NCBI GenBank assembly: GCA_051955985.1
Contig: JBQCGD010000071.1
Span: 1-64,000, forward strand
From: DATKPA01 sp051955985
Lineage (GTDB): Bacteria; Planctomycetota; Phycisphaerae; WQYP01
DNA: 64,000 bases
Direction: 5' to 3'
The first letter of the stretch is position 1. Every line of letters begins with the position of its first letter. Below the pieces are notes generated by a model, which searched no databases, was not told the origin of the DNA, and saw only the letters and a list, made by a program, of their open reading frames with translations. This document shows positions 35,408 through 43,737 of the stretch, piece by piece. The position numbers were made by a program, and so were the translations under genes.

Positions 35408-35424
35408 CATCGGCACTTCCGATG
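35408..35424. promoter_or_regulatory. Palindrome between divergent genes
   Basis: CATCGG and CCGATG flank CACTT in the 182-base gap between the GT-C gene and the SpoIIE phosphatase gene. It may be an operator; no regulator can be named. Confidence 0.3.
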
Positions 35425-35522
35425 TTGCGGTCCATGCGACTGTTCCCCATCCGCAAAAATCACGTTGCCGCCGCATCCAAGTCCTTCCCTCATTCGGCCG
35501 ATGACACTGGAGAGGTCATTTC

Positions 35523-36305
35523 ATGCTCGATGAATCCGCACTTGATATTGAGAATGCCGTTTCGGCCCACCTGATGCGCGAATCGCAGAAGATGGAGGAG
35601 GAGCTTCTGCAGGCCCGCGCGGTCCAGCGGTACCTTCTTCCGCCGGAGGTGCAGGAGCACGCGGGTTTCCGTACGGCGTTCGTGTATCACCCGCTGCACC
35701 ATGTGGGCGGCGACTTCCTGGATACGCTGCTCCGCCCCGACGGAAAACTCGTCCTCATGATCGGTGATGTTTCCGGGCACGGCATGGCAGCGGCGCTCAG
35801 TTCCGCCATGCTCAAGACGGCGTTTCTCCGCCACGCCCCCGGCGCGAGCGGCCCGGGTCACCTGCTGTCGCTCATCGACGCGGAGCTCCACAAAACGGTC
35901 CGCTTCGGCCGCTTTGTGACTGCCATGATTGCCTGGTTTGATGTGGCGACAAGGACGCTGACCGTTTCTTCGGCCGGCCATCCGCCTGCACTCCTCATGC
36001 GGCGGGGCGAAGTTTCCCGGGTTGAGGCCGAGCCCCACCTGCCGCTTTTCACCGGGGATGCCGTTGAATACCCCGATGCGCCTGCGATCCAGATGCTGCC
36101 CGAGGACCGGCTCCTCCTGATGACCGACGGGGTGCTCGAAGCGACGCGCTCCTCCGGCGAGATGATCACCACCGACGAAGTGAGCAAGGTGGTCAGTTCC
36201 TGCCCGGTCGACGGCAACTTTGCGGCGTGCATCTTTGAATCGCTTTTCTTTTCCGATCTCGTCTTCAACGACGACGTGAGCCTGCTGGCGCTGGAAGTGA
36301 GATAG
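35523..36305 (+). CDS. PP2C-type SpoIIE serine phosphatase
   Basis: A 260-residue stand-alone SpoIIE/RsbU phosphatase domain that would dephosphorylate a serine on an anti-anti-sigma-type partner. It has a short N-terminal helix (MEEELLQARAVQRYLLPPE), then VGGDFLDTL, IGDVSGHGMAAALSSAM, SSAGHPPALLM and LLLMTDGVLEA with the metal-binding aspartates present. There is no sensor domain, unlike the FHA-linked phosphatase at 43.7 kb. It converges with rhaB. Confidence 0.9.
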   Translation: MLDESALDIENAVSAHLMRESQKMEEELLQARAVQRYLLPPEVQEHAGFRTAFVYHPLHHVGGDFLDTLLRPDGKLVLMIGDVSGHGMAAALSSAMLKTAFLRHAPGASGPGHLLSLIDAELHKTVRFGRFVTAMIAWFDVATRTLTVSSAGHPPALLMRRGEVSRVEAEPHLPLFTGDAVEYPDAPAIQMLPEDRLLLMTDGVLEATRSSGEMITTDEVSKVVSSCPVDGNFAACIFESLFFSDLVFNDDVSLLALEVR

Positions 36306-36315
36306 CGGGGTACCG

Positions 36316-36335
36316 TCCGGTGCAATGGCCGGACC
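36316..36335. terminator. Hairpin between convergent genes
   Basis: GTCCGG and CCGGAC flank TGCAATGG just after the phosphatase stop and before the rhaB stop. There is no T-run on either strand, so terminator function is only likely. Confidence 0.35.
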
Positions 36336-36345
36336 TGTTATCTGT

Positions 36346-37785
36346 TCACTTATCTCGTGGGAGAAACGGCCGCGCGCTCAACGACTTCCCGACCAGCGTG
36401 CGTCCCGCCCAGATATCCTTCAACTGCCCCGTCGTGATCGCCTGAGTCATGATGTTTCCGAGTGCCGTCGCTTCGACGGGCCCGGCGAGCACGCGCAGTC
36501 CGGTCGCATCCGCGGCCAATTGATTCAGCAGATGGTTCTGCGATCCCCCGCCGACGATGTGCAGCACCTTGAACTGCTTGCCGGTGATCTCCTCGAGCAT
36601 CTTCAGGACGCGTGCATATCCGGCGGCGAGCGATTCGAGGATGACCCGCACGAATTCCCCATGCGTTTTCGGAATCCGCTGGTTCGTCCGGGTGCACTGC
36701 GCGACGATTTTGCCGGGCATGTTTCCGGGCGTGGAAAACGCGGGGTCCTCCACATCCAGCAGCGCGATGTTTGCATCCGCCGCCTCGGCCATCTGCGTCA
36801 GGGTGGCGTAATCGTATTCCGTCCCTTCGCGCTGCCACTCGCGCCGGCACTCCTGGAGCAGCCAGAGGCCGGCGAGGTTTTTCAGCAGACGGATTTTTCC
36901 GCCGACGCCCCCTTCGTTCGTCACGTTGTATTGCGCCGCTTTCTCGGTAAGCACGGGCTGGTCCGTCTCGGCCCCGAGGAGCGACCACGTGCCGCTGGAA
37001 AGGTAGAGCCAGTCACCCTGCGCGGGATTGGCCGGCACCGCGGCGACGGCGGAGGCGGTGTCGTGACCGCCGACGGCGATGACCGGGACGTTCGACAGCT
37101 TTTCATTCACTTGCGGGAGCACGGCGCCGCGGACGGAATTCTTTTCGCCCGGGATGGAGATCGGCGGGAACAGGGCGGGATCGATGCCGATGGTCTTGAG
37201 GACTTCCGGCGACCATTGCCGGGTCCTGGCATCGAGCATCTGCGACGTGGAGGCGATCGTGTAATCGGTGCCTTTCCGACCGGTGAGGAAATAGGTGACC
37301 AAGTCCGGCAGGAAGAGGATGCTCTTGGCCGCGGCCAACTGCGGCGAATTTCCGAGGGAGAGCGCGGCCATCTGGAAGAGCGTGTTGAGGGACATCGTCT
37401 GGATGCCGGTGATGGAGTAGATCTTCTCTTTGGGCATCCGCGTGAAGACGGCCTCGACCATGGGTTCGGTCCGCGGGTCGCGATAGCAGACCGGGTTTCC
37501 GAGCAACTCTCCGTTGGCGTCGAGCAACCCGAAATCCACGCCCCAGGTGTCGACGCCGATGCCGGAAATTTCGTGCCCGCTCGCCCCCTTTGCGATGCCG
37601 GTCTTGATCTCGTGCCAGAGGCGCAGGATGTCCCAATGGAGGCGTTTTCCGACCTGCACGGAGATGTTGGGGAAGCGATGCAGCTCGGTGAGTTTAATTC
37701 CGGCGTCGGAGACGGTCCCGAGCATCACACGACCCGATTCTGCGCCCAGGTCTATCGCCAGGTAATGTTTCTCACCACTCGCCAT
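36346..37785 (-). CDS. rhaB: Rhamnulokinase
   Basis: A 479-residue FGGY-family sugar kinase. YLAIDLGAESGRVMLGT is the N-terminal phosphate motif with the Gly-Ala-Glu-Ser-Gly typical of rhamnulokinases. GIGVDTWGVDFGLLD, VGGHDTASAVAAVP (catalytic Asp in GHDTA), SGTWSLLG and HIVGGGSQNHLLNQLAAD complete the family pattern. It phosphorylates L-rhamnulose. The class II aldolase gene lies 91 bases upstream on the same strand, giving a compact rhamnose/fucose catabolic pair. Confidence 0.93.
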   Translation of the reverse strand: MASGEKHYLAIDLGAESGRVMLGTVSDAGIKLTELHRFPNISVQVGKRLHWDILRLWHEIKTGIAKGASGHEISGIGVDTWGVDFGLLDANGELLGNPVCYRDPRTEPMVEAVFTRMPKEKIYSITGIQTMSLNTLFQMAALSLGNSPQLAAAKSILFLPDLVTYFLTGRKGTDYTIASTSQMLDARTRQWSPEVLKTIGIDPALFPPISIPGEKNSVRGAVLPQVNEKLSNVPVIAVGGHDTASAVAAVPANPAQGDWLYLSSGTWSLLGAETDQPVLTEKAAQYNVTNEGGVGGKIRLLKNLAGLWLLQECRREWQREGTEYDYATLTQMAEAADANIALLDVEDPAFSTPGNMPGKIVAQCTRTNQRIPKTHGEFVRVILESLAAGYARVLKMLEEITGKQFKVLHIVGGGSQNHLLNQLAADATGLRVLAGPVEATALGNIMTQAITTGQLKDIWAGRTLVGKSLSARPFLPRDK

Positions 37786-37876
37786 GATTCATTCCTCTCG
37801 CAAACGGATGCAGGCCCGATTGTAAGGCAGCGCCCGCAACTTGAGGAGGGATGGGGGTGTCAGCGGGGTGGTGATT

Positions 37877-38647
37877 TCAGCGTTTTGCCTGCGAGTGCTC
37901 GATCAGCCGCTGAACGTGGTCGTCCGGCAGGGCGAGCGCGCCGCCGCAGCTCTGGGCGGTCACGTAGGCCCGGGCGGCTTTTTGGGTCATGGCGGTCGCG
38001 GCGAGCACGGCTTCGGCCGTGGGACCGAGGGCGATCATCCCGTGGTTGCCCAGCAGAATCGTCGCGGGTGGTTCGCCGTACTGGTTCATGTAGGTTTCCA
38101 GCCGGTACCGCAGTTCCACGGCAAGTGGCAATCCTGGATCCATGTAGGGGACAAAGAGCGAGCGCGGCCCGCACAACTGCACCTGCTGCGGAAAAAGGCG
38201 GACGGTGGCGAACGCTTCCGCCTTTGGGGAGGCCATGATTCCGGCGACATAGGTGGGATGGGTGTGGCCGATGAAGCGGATTCCCGGGAGATCGAGGAGG
38301 ACGGCGTGGAAGAAGGCTTCCTTCGAAGGCATGGGCGCGTGCGCCGGGCTGGCGGCGTGGAGGCAGTCGACGATGGCTGCGCGGCTGGCATTGGGTTTTC
38401 TGGCGACGAGCTGCAGCAGGGGCTCGAAGGTCAGCGGGACAAAATCGTCTTCCTTGGCTTTCTGGAGGTATTTCCCGGAGGCCTTGAGGAGGAAGGTCTT
38501 CCCATCCACTTTTGCCGAGCAGTCCCCTTCGTTGTGAATCACGTACTCATTGGCCGGATCGCCCAAGGCGTGAGCGAAGGGCAGGAGTTCGGCCACTACA
38601 GATCGATGCGGCATTTGCTCGGGTCCCCTAGAGAGATGACGGCTCAT
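37877..38647 (-). CDS. Class II aldolase (rhamnulose-1-phosphate aldolase type)
   Basis: A 256-residue zinc-dependent aldolase of the FucA/RhaD/AraD fold. GHTHPTYVAG gives two zinc histidines and ILLGNHGMIALG a third; VRKPNAS-like and FPQQVQLCGP segments fit. Its place next to rhaB suggests rhamnulose-1-phosphate cleavage, but FucA-like activity is possible. The ATG at 38647 has AGGAGGAAGG upstream. The open frame continues far upstream, but only as a shadow of the sigma factor gene. Confidence 0.82.
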   Translation of the reverse strand: MSRHLSRGPEQMPHRSVVAELLPFAHALGDPANEYVIHNEGDCSAKVDGKTFLLKASGKYLQKAKEDDFVPLTFEPLLQLVARKPNASRAAIVDCLHAASPAHAPMPSKEAFFHAVLLDLPGIRFIGHTHPTYVAGIMASPKAEAFATVRLFPQQVQLCGPRSLFVPYMDPGLPLAVELRYRLETYMNQYGEPPATILLGNHGMIALGPTAEAVLAATAMTQKAARAYVTAQSCGGALALPDDHVQRLIEHSQAKR

Positions 38648-38827
38648 GATACCTTCCTCCTTTTTCCGGAGCGAACGGGAGGTGGGCGGAAGGAAGCGGC
38701 GGAGGGCGATAAAACCGGACTTTGCCGGCTTGCGACCTGTGCTCTGCGGAGGCGGCGGCGGGCCGCGGGCAGGCCGTTTCCACCGTTGTGCTGCTTGATC
38801 TGCTACAATTGGCCGATGAGGTAAACG

Positions 38828-40591
38828 ATGGCGGCCTGGCGTGACGACAAAATTCTGGAGCTGGCCACCCAGCTTTCCTACTCTCCCGCGGAAAAGCGGC
38901 GGGAGCAGTTGGATGCCGCGATCGATCTCGTTCCCACACTGCATCCGGACAAATCGTATCCGTGGGATTTCGTGCATTTTCGAATCACGGGGTTCCAACC
39001 GCGCGCGCATTCCGAGCACACGGTGGCGGGGAAGGTTCTGCTGGCGGACCTTTCCACGCTGATCGAATTTCTTTCGGACACGCTCTCGATCAAGGTGGAT
39101 GAGCCGCTGGCGGCGGGGGAGAGCGTTTTGTCGATGGAAGAGGTGTCGCGCAAGTTTTCGGTGTCGTTGAAGACGATTCAGCGGTGGCGGAAGCAGGGGC
39201 TGATCGCGCTGCGGTACATTTATCCGGACGGGCGGCGGCGGATTGGTTTCCGGGAAGCGGCGGCCGCGCAATTTGCCGCGGCGAACAGGGAGCGGGTGGA
39301 GAAGTCGGCGACGTTCAAGCAGCTGTCGGCGGAGGAACGCCGGCAGATCATCGAGCTTGCCCGGCGTTTCCTGTCGCACGCCGGGGGGGCGCGGCACTCG
39401 CTTACGGAGATTGCGCAGCGCATTGCGGAGCGCGTCGAGCGGAGCCCGGAGACGATCCGCTACACCATCCGGCAGTATGACGCCGATCACCCGGAGGCGG
39501 CGCTTTTTCCGGAGAACGGGGAGAGCATTCGCACGGACCGAAGCGCGGGGGCGGAGCCGGTGGACGGGGGCACGCCGGTCGGCGAGGCGGCGCAGGCCCA
39601 GGCGGCATTTGGCGGGAGCGATGCGGAGGAAGCCGCGGGGCAGCATGCGGAGAAACTTCGTTCGCTGCTGATTCCGTTCGTCCACAACCCGCTGTTCGAG
39701 CACCCGGATGCGGACAACATTATCCTGACGGTTTTGCCTGCCGAGGGGTTGGCCAAGGCGCAGGCGAGCGTGGCGGCGGGTACGAATCCGAAGGCGAACG
39801 ATGTGCTGATGGCGCGGATGCCGCGGGATCTGCCGCCGTTTTTGGCCGACATTTTCATGCAGCCGATCATGCCGCAGGAACTGGAGACGGATGCGTTTCG
39901 GCGGATGAACTACCTGAAGTTCAAGGCGGCGAAGGCGCAGGCGATGCTGGCGGGGGAAAATGTCTCGGCCGATGCGGTGGCGGGGCTGGAAGCGCTGCTG
40001 GCGCAGGCGAACGAATTGAAGAACCAGCTGGTGCAGGCGAATCTGCGGGTGGCGGTGCACGTGGCTCGGAAGCACGAGCGGTCGAACCGGCCGTTGATCG
40101 AGCTGTTTTCGGATGCAACGGTGTGGCTGATGCGGGCGGCGGACAATTTTGATTTTGCGCGGGGCGGTTCGGAGCATCATGCGCGGTTTTCGACGTATGC
40201 CAGCTATGCAATTATGAAGAATTTCGCGCGGGACCGGGCGGATCGGCTGGCGGGGCCGGAGGCGCGGGTGCTCACCGGGCAGGAGGAGATTCTCAAGACG
40301 GTGGGGGCGCGGGAGCATGCGGCGGAAGCGGAGGCGCCGGCAAGCAATGCGGAGCTGCTGTCGCTGTTGAAGCAGTTGCCGGCGCGGGACCAGGAGCTGT
40401 TGACGCATCATTATGGGCTGAACACCGGGAAGGGGGAGACGGAGCCGCTGAGCTTGTCGCAAATCGGGGACAAGATGGGGATCACCAAGGCGCGGGTGCG
40501 GCAGTTGGAAGTGCGGGCGCTGCGGAAGCTGCGGCAGTTGCTGGAGACGCGGCGCGAACAGTTGCACCAGGCGACGTCCAAGCACAACTAG
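38828..40591 (+). CDS. Sigma-70-family factor with N-terminal MerR-like HTH
   Basis: A 587-residue sigma factor of unusual build. Residues 100-140 (SMEEVSRKFSVSLKTIQRWR, then RYIYPDGRRRIGFR) are a MerR/excisionase-type helix-turn-helix and wing. A second helical block (165-215) includes SLTEIAQRIAERVERSPETI. Region 2 starts near residue 400 (LVQANLRVAVHVARKHERSN, DNFDFARGGSEHHARFSTYA), where the spacing to RFSTYASYAI has an insert relative to RpoD. Region 4 spans about 510-575 (SLSQIGDKMGITKARVRQLE). A clear region 3 is not seen. GAGG lies eight bases ahead of the ATG. Confidence 0.85.
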   Translation: MAAWRDDKILELATQLSYSPAEKRREQLDAAIDLVPTLHPDKSYPWDFVHFRITGFQPRAHSEHTVAGKVLLADLSTLIEFLSDTLSIKVDEPLAAGESVLSMEEVSRKFSVSLKTIQRWRKQGLIALRYIYPDGRRRIGFREAAAAQFAAANRERVEKSATFKQLSAEERRQIIELARRFLSHAGGARHSLTEIAQRIAERVERSPETIRYTIRQYDADHPEAALFPENGESIRTDRSAGAEPVDGGTPVGEAAQAQAAFGGSDAEEAAGQHAEKLRSLLIPFVHNPLFEHPDADNIILTVLPAEGLAKAQASVAAGTNPKANDVLMARMPRDLPPFLADIFMQPIMPQELETDAFRRMNYLKFKAAKAQAMLAGENVSADAVAGLEALLAQANELKNQLVQANLRVAVHVARKHERSNRPLIELFSDATVWLMRAADNFDFARGGSEHHARFSTYASYAIMKNFARDRADRLAGPEARVLTGQEEILKTVGAREHAAEAEAPASNAELLSLLKQLPARDQELLTHHYGLNTGKGETEPLSLSQIGDKMGITKARVRQLEVRALRKLRQLLETRREQLHQATSKHN

Positions 40592-40708
40592 ACAATGGAA
40601 ACGTGGGCGGCGGGCACGGGGACGGCAGGAAAATTCCCTTTCTGGGAACGGATGGGGGGCGGATCCCGTTATGGCCATTGATCCATCTTTCAGCGATTGG
40701 GACCTGCC

Positions 40709-41002
40709 ATGCCGCACCACTGCCCTGCGTGTTCGCACGAAACTGCACAGAAGATTCGTTTCACGGCATGGGGCGGGGTGATTGGGCCGCGGCTGCTGTC
40801 GCTGGTGCGGTGCAACGGGTGCGGGGTGCAGTACAACGGGAAGTCAGGGCGTCGGGTGGAGAAGGCGATCCGGGTGTACACGTCGGTGGCGCTGGGGGTG
40901 CTGATCCTGCTGGCGGGGTTGATGATTTATGCCCTGTTCACGCAGGGGGCGCCGGTGAAGAAGACGGTGGGGCATGGGCAGCCGGCGGGCATTGTTTCGT
41001 AA
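40709..41002 (+). CDS. Zinc-ribbon single-span membrane protein
   Basis: A 97-residue protein. Residues 4-43 hold two CxxC knuckles (HHCPACSHE and VRCNGCGVQYNG), a zinc ribbon. A transmembrane helix follows (VALGVLILLAGLMIYALF, about 57-76). Such small proteins are common in planctomycetes and have no assigned role. It begins 117 bases downstream of the sigma factor gene on the same strand. Confidence 0.7.
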   Translation: MPHHCPACSHETAQKIRFTAWGGVIGPRLLSLVRCNGCGVQYNGKSGRRVEKAIRVYTSVALGVLILLAGLMIYALFTQGAPVKKTVGHGQPAGIVS

Positions 41003-41020
41003 CGACATTTCGGACCCACG

Positions 41021-42820
41021 TTATTTGGCGGGGAGTTGCGCTTCGACGCGGTAGGCGATCATCTTGGTGGACGCCATCGTGATGAGGGTCTTGTTGTCGC
41101 GCCAGGTGATGGTGCTGCCGGCGAGGAAGGTTTCGAAGGGCGCGGACTGGTAATCGCCGTCGATACCGACGTAGAGGCGCATCATGCCGGGGTTGAGTTG
41201 CGCCTGGAAGGCGACGGTTTTGGAATCGGGAGAGAAGGTGATGGGGCAGGCGCAGAGGGCGGAGAAGTCGCGGGTGCCGATCTTGCCATCGACGGCGGCG
41301 TGCCAGCGCATTTTGTTGCGGATGCCATAGGCGAGGTGCTGGGAGTCGGGGGAGAAGGCGAGGGTGCCGGCGCCGACGGACTCGTAGGGGCCGAGGGGTT
41401 TTTGCTGTCCATCGCGGATGATGAAGGCCTGGTTGCCGCGGGCGATGGCGAAGGCGTAGTGGCGATGGTCGGGGGAGAGGGTGAAGGTTTGTTCGACGAC
41501 GCCGTCGAAGGATTCACCGGTGGGGCGGTCGTTGAGGAAGAGGTTCCATGCGTTACCGCGGCGGGCGACGTAGAGAAGTTTTTCGGTTTTAGCGCTTTCG
41601 TTTTCGCGCGGGGCGAGGAAGGCGAGAGTTTCGGCGTTTACTTCATCGAAGGGGGTCGGGTATTCGGTGGCATTGATGACGACGTGCCATTTGTTTTTGG
41701 TTTTGGCGACGAAGGCGAGTTGTTTGGCGTCAGAGGAGAAGAGGAGGGAGTGCTGGAGGATGCCATCATATTGGGGGGATTGGAAGGGGGTGCGTTCGGT
41801 GGTGAAGACTTGCCAGCGTTTTTCGGGGAAGGCGGCATAGTAGGCGAGGCAGGAGGAGTCGGGGGCCCAGGTGTACCAGGGGAAGATGCGTGCGAGGAGG
41901 CGCGGCGGGGCGGTGTGGGATTCGGGCGGGGCGGGGATAGGGATGCCGTCTTCGAAGAGTTGCATGGTGTTGCGGCCACCCTGGCCGAGGACGAGGACGT
42001 GGCGGGAATCGGGGGAGAAGGACATGAGGCCGCAGTAGGGCAGATTGATGCCGCTTCCGCCTTCAGTGGGCCATTCTTTGCCATCGACGGTGATGTGCCA
42101 GTGGAAGTCTTTCTGGTGGATGGTGGCGACGTGTTGGGAGTCTGGGGAGAAGACGATGGGGCTGCCGCGGCCGCGGAGGCCGGGGATGTCCTGGGCGCCG
42201 GTGATGAGGGGCTTGTTGTTGTCGAGGATGGTCCAGGTGTCGCGGGATCTCATGGCGTAGCCGAGGTGGGCGGAGTCGGGGGAGAAGATGGCGGTGGAGA
42301 GTTCGACGGAGGCGAGGCCGGGGCGGCTGTCGAAGATCATGCGGATGGGTTCGAGGTGCTGGGCTTCGGCGGATTTTGCATCGATGTTGGCGAGATCGGC
42401 GGGGGAGAGGAACCCGGCGTGGGTGGGGAAGGCGAGGTGGGCGTTGTCGGGGGAGATGTGGATTTCGAGCCCGCCGGCGAGGTGGCCGAGCTCGGTGGTG
42501 GTGGTGTGGAGGTCCTGGGGGACGTTGCCGATGAGGATGGAGAGGTCGCCGGGGGCGGCTTTGGCGGGGGTGGCGGTTCCGAGGGCGAGGAGGAGGAGGG
42601 AAGCACGGAGAGCGCGGAGGGCAGGGAGAGAGGGAGTCGGCGGTTTGGTTATGTGCGCTGCATGTGGGTGCCGGTTGTGGGTTTTTGAGCTGAAAATGGG
42701 GGTGCATTGGGGCAAAGGCGCAGCGGGCTGCGCCTTTGGGTGAGGAAGGGGCGCAGCGGGGCGCGCGTTTTGGGGGGGGTGGCTGCATGTGGGTGCAGTC
42801 TGGGTGGGGGGAGGCTGCAT
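41021..42820 (-). CDS. Exported WD40/PD40-like beta-propeller protein, start uncertain
   Basis: A secreted protein built of about eight propeller blades. Each has a TFSPDS-type turn: AIFSPDSAHLGYAM, VFSPDSQHVATI, SFSPDSRHVLVLG, TLSPDHRHYAFAI, AFSPDSQHLAYGI and TFSPDSKTVAFQA, the TolB/PD40 pattern. The signal peptide is ALRASLLLLALGTATPAKA, but no ATG, GTG or TTG stands just before it. The nearest in-frame ATG is at 42820, inside a low-complexity region of GCTGCATG-GGGTGCAG repeats. Either a rare start near 42650 is used, or the 5' end has been damaged by repeats. Blade spacing suggests the protein reports on a ligand rather than catalyses. Confidence 0.75.
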   Translation of the reverse strand: MQPPPTQTAPTCSHPPQNARPAAPLPHPKAQPAAPLPQCTPIFSSKTHNRHPHAAHITKPPTPSLPALRALRASLLLLALGTATPAKAAPGDLSILIGNVPQDLHTTTTELGHLAGGLEIHISPDNAHLAFPTHAGFLSPADLANIDAKSAEAQHLEPIRMIFDSRPGLASVELSTAIFSPDSAHLGYAMRSRDTWTILDNNKPLITGAQDIPGLRGRGSPIVFSPDSQHVATIHQKDFHWHITVDGKEWPTEGGSGINLPYCGLMSFSPDSRHVLVLGQGGRNTMQLFEDGIPIPAPPESHTAPPRLLARIFPWYTWAPDSSCLAYYAAFPEKRWQVFTTERTPFQSPQYDGILQHSLLFSSDAKQLAFVAKTKNKWHVVINATEYPTPFDEVNAETLAFLAPRENESAKTEKLLYVARRGNAWNLFLNDRPTGESFDGVVEQTFTLSPDHRHYAFAIARGNQAFIIRDGQQKPLGPYESVGAGTLAFSPDSQHLAYGIRNKMRWHAAVDGKIGTRDFSALCACPITFSPDSKTVAFQAQLNPGMMRLYVGIDGDYQSAPFETFLAGSTITWRDNKTLITMASTKMIAYRVEAQLPAK

Positions 42821-42835
42821 GGGGGTGCAGGGTGT
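42654..42835. repeat. CTGCATG-GGGTGCAG repeats and hairpin at the 5' end of the propeller gene
   Basis: CTGCATGTGGGTG and CTGCATGGGGGTGCAG-type units occur at about 42658, 42783 and 42814. Between them AAAGGCGCAG and CTGCGCCTTT form a perfect 10-base stem around CGGG (42714-42737). These occupy the place where a promoter, ribosome binding site and start codon should be. Confidence 0.65.
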
Positions 42836-43033
42836 CGGGCGGGGTGGGAGGGGGTTGGGTTGTTTGGGGATGTGGAAGGTGGTGTGCACGAAGTTCCCCG
42901 CGTTCCGCAATTGAGTTTGACACAGAAAGTGGTGAGAGGCAAGTGGGTGGTTTGTATTTTGTTTGGAGGGCGGGGTTGGGTGGGACGGGCATAGGATGCT
43001 CCGTGCGAGAGCGGGCGCGTGTATACTGGTGAG

Positions 43034-43627
43034 ATGATTCCGTTGACTTCCGACATGACACTTTTGGACAGGATGGTGCTGGGCGTGGAACGGGTGCGCG
43101 ATCGGTTGATGCGGGCGTCGGCGGCGCTGGAAGCGGCGGGAATCCCATATGCAGTGGCGGGAGGGAATGCGGTGGCGGCGTGGGTGGCGACGGTGGATGT
43201 GGCGGCGGTGCGGAATACGCAGGATGTGGATGTGCTGTTGCGGCGGGCGGATTTGGATGCAGCGGCGGTTGCGCTGGAGCGTGCGGGATTTATTCGCCGG
43301 AATGTGGCGGGGATGGAGGTGTTCCTGGATGGGCCGGAGGCGAAGGTGCGGGACGCGGTGCATGTGGTGATGGCGGGGGAGAAGGTGAAGCCGGAGTATG
43401 AGGCGGCGGCCCCGGATGTGGTGGAGTTTGCGAAGCCGGGGGAGGGGAACGTGCGGGTGGTGACGTTGGAGGGGTTGGTGCGGATGAAGCTGACCTCGTT
43501 TCGGGATAAGGATCGAACGCATCTGCGCGATATGTTGGAGGTGGGGTTGATCGATCAGGAGTGGGTTCGGCGGTTGGGGGGGACATTGGGGGCGCGGTTG
43601 CAGCAGTTGATTGATACGCCGGAGTAG
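43034..43627 (+). CDS. Orphan nucleotidyltransferase-fold protein
   Basis: A 197-residue protein of the DNA polymerase beta-like nucleotidyltransferase fold. YAVAGGNAVAAW and RNTQDVDVLLRRADL give the GG(N) and DxD motifs, as in AbiEii-type and MNT proteins. VVTLEGLVRMKLTSFRDKDRTHLRDML is the C-terminal helix pattern usual for these. A HEPN partner or AbiEi-type antitoxin is not next to it. It could be an isolated toxin-like enzyme or a housekeeping nucleotidyl transferase. The ATG at 43034 gives the MIPLTSDMTLLDR start. Confidence 0.7.
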   Translation: MIPLTSDMTLLDRMVLGVERVRDRLMRASAALEAAGIPYAVAGGNAVAAWVATVDVAAVRNTQDVDVLLRRADLDAAAVALERAGFIRRNVAGMEVFLDGPEAKVRDAVHVVMAGEKVKPEYEAAAPDVVEFAKPGEGNVRVVTLEGLVRMKLTSFRDKDRTHLRDMLEVGLIDQEWVRRLGGTLGARLQQLIDTPE

Positions 43628-43711
43628 TGAAGCGCAACGAGGCCGCGAAGTCGCAAGCGTTGGGGCGGGCACGTGCGTTGAATGAACGGTTTGGGTGTGG
43701 GGATTAAGATT

Positions 43712-43737
43712 AGCCGATGGGGGCGTCGACTCCACTA
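43712..43737 (-). repeat. Stop-codon hairpin repeat, copy 3 (FHA-phosphatase gene)
   Basis: On the minus strand, the TAG stop overlaps the element: TAGTGGAGTCGACGCCC and then CATCGGC. The stem keeps pairing apart from single changes. Here the AG of the stop codon is the AG that begins AGTGGAG in the other copies. Confidence 0.75.

Noticed and set aside
38648..40738. Minus-strand open frame over the sigma factor gene
   Set aside because: Arg/His/Leu-rich translation opposite a clear sigma factor; only the downstream part from 38647 is the aldolase.
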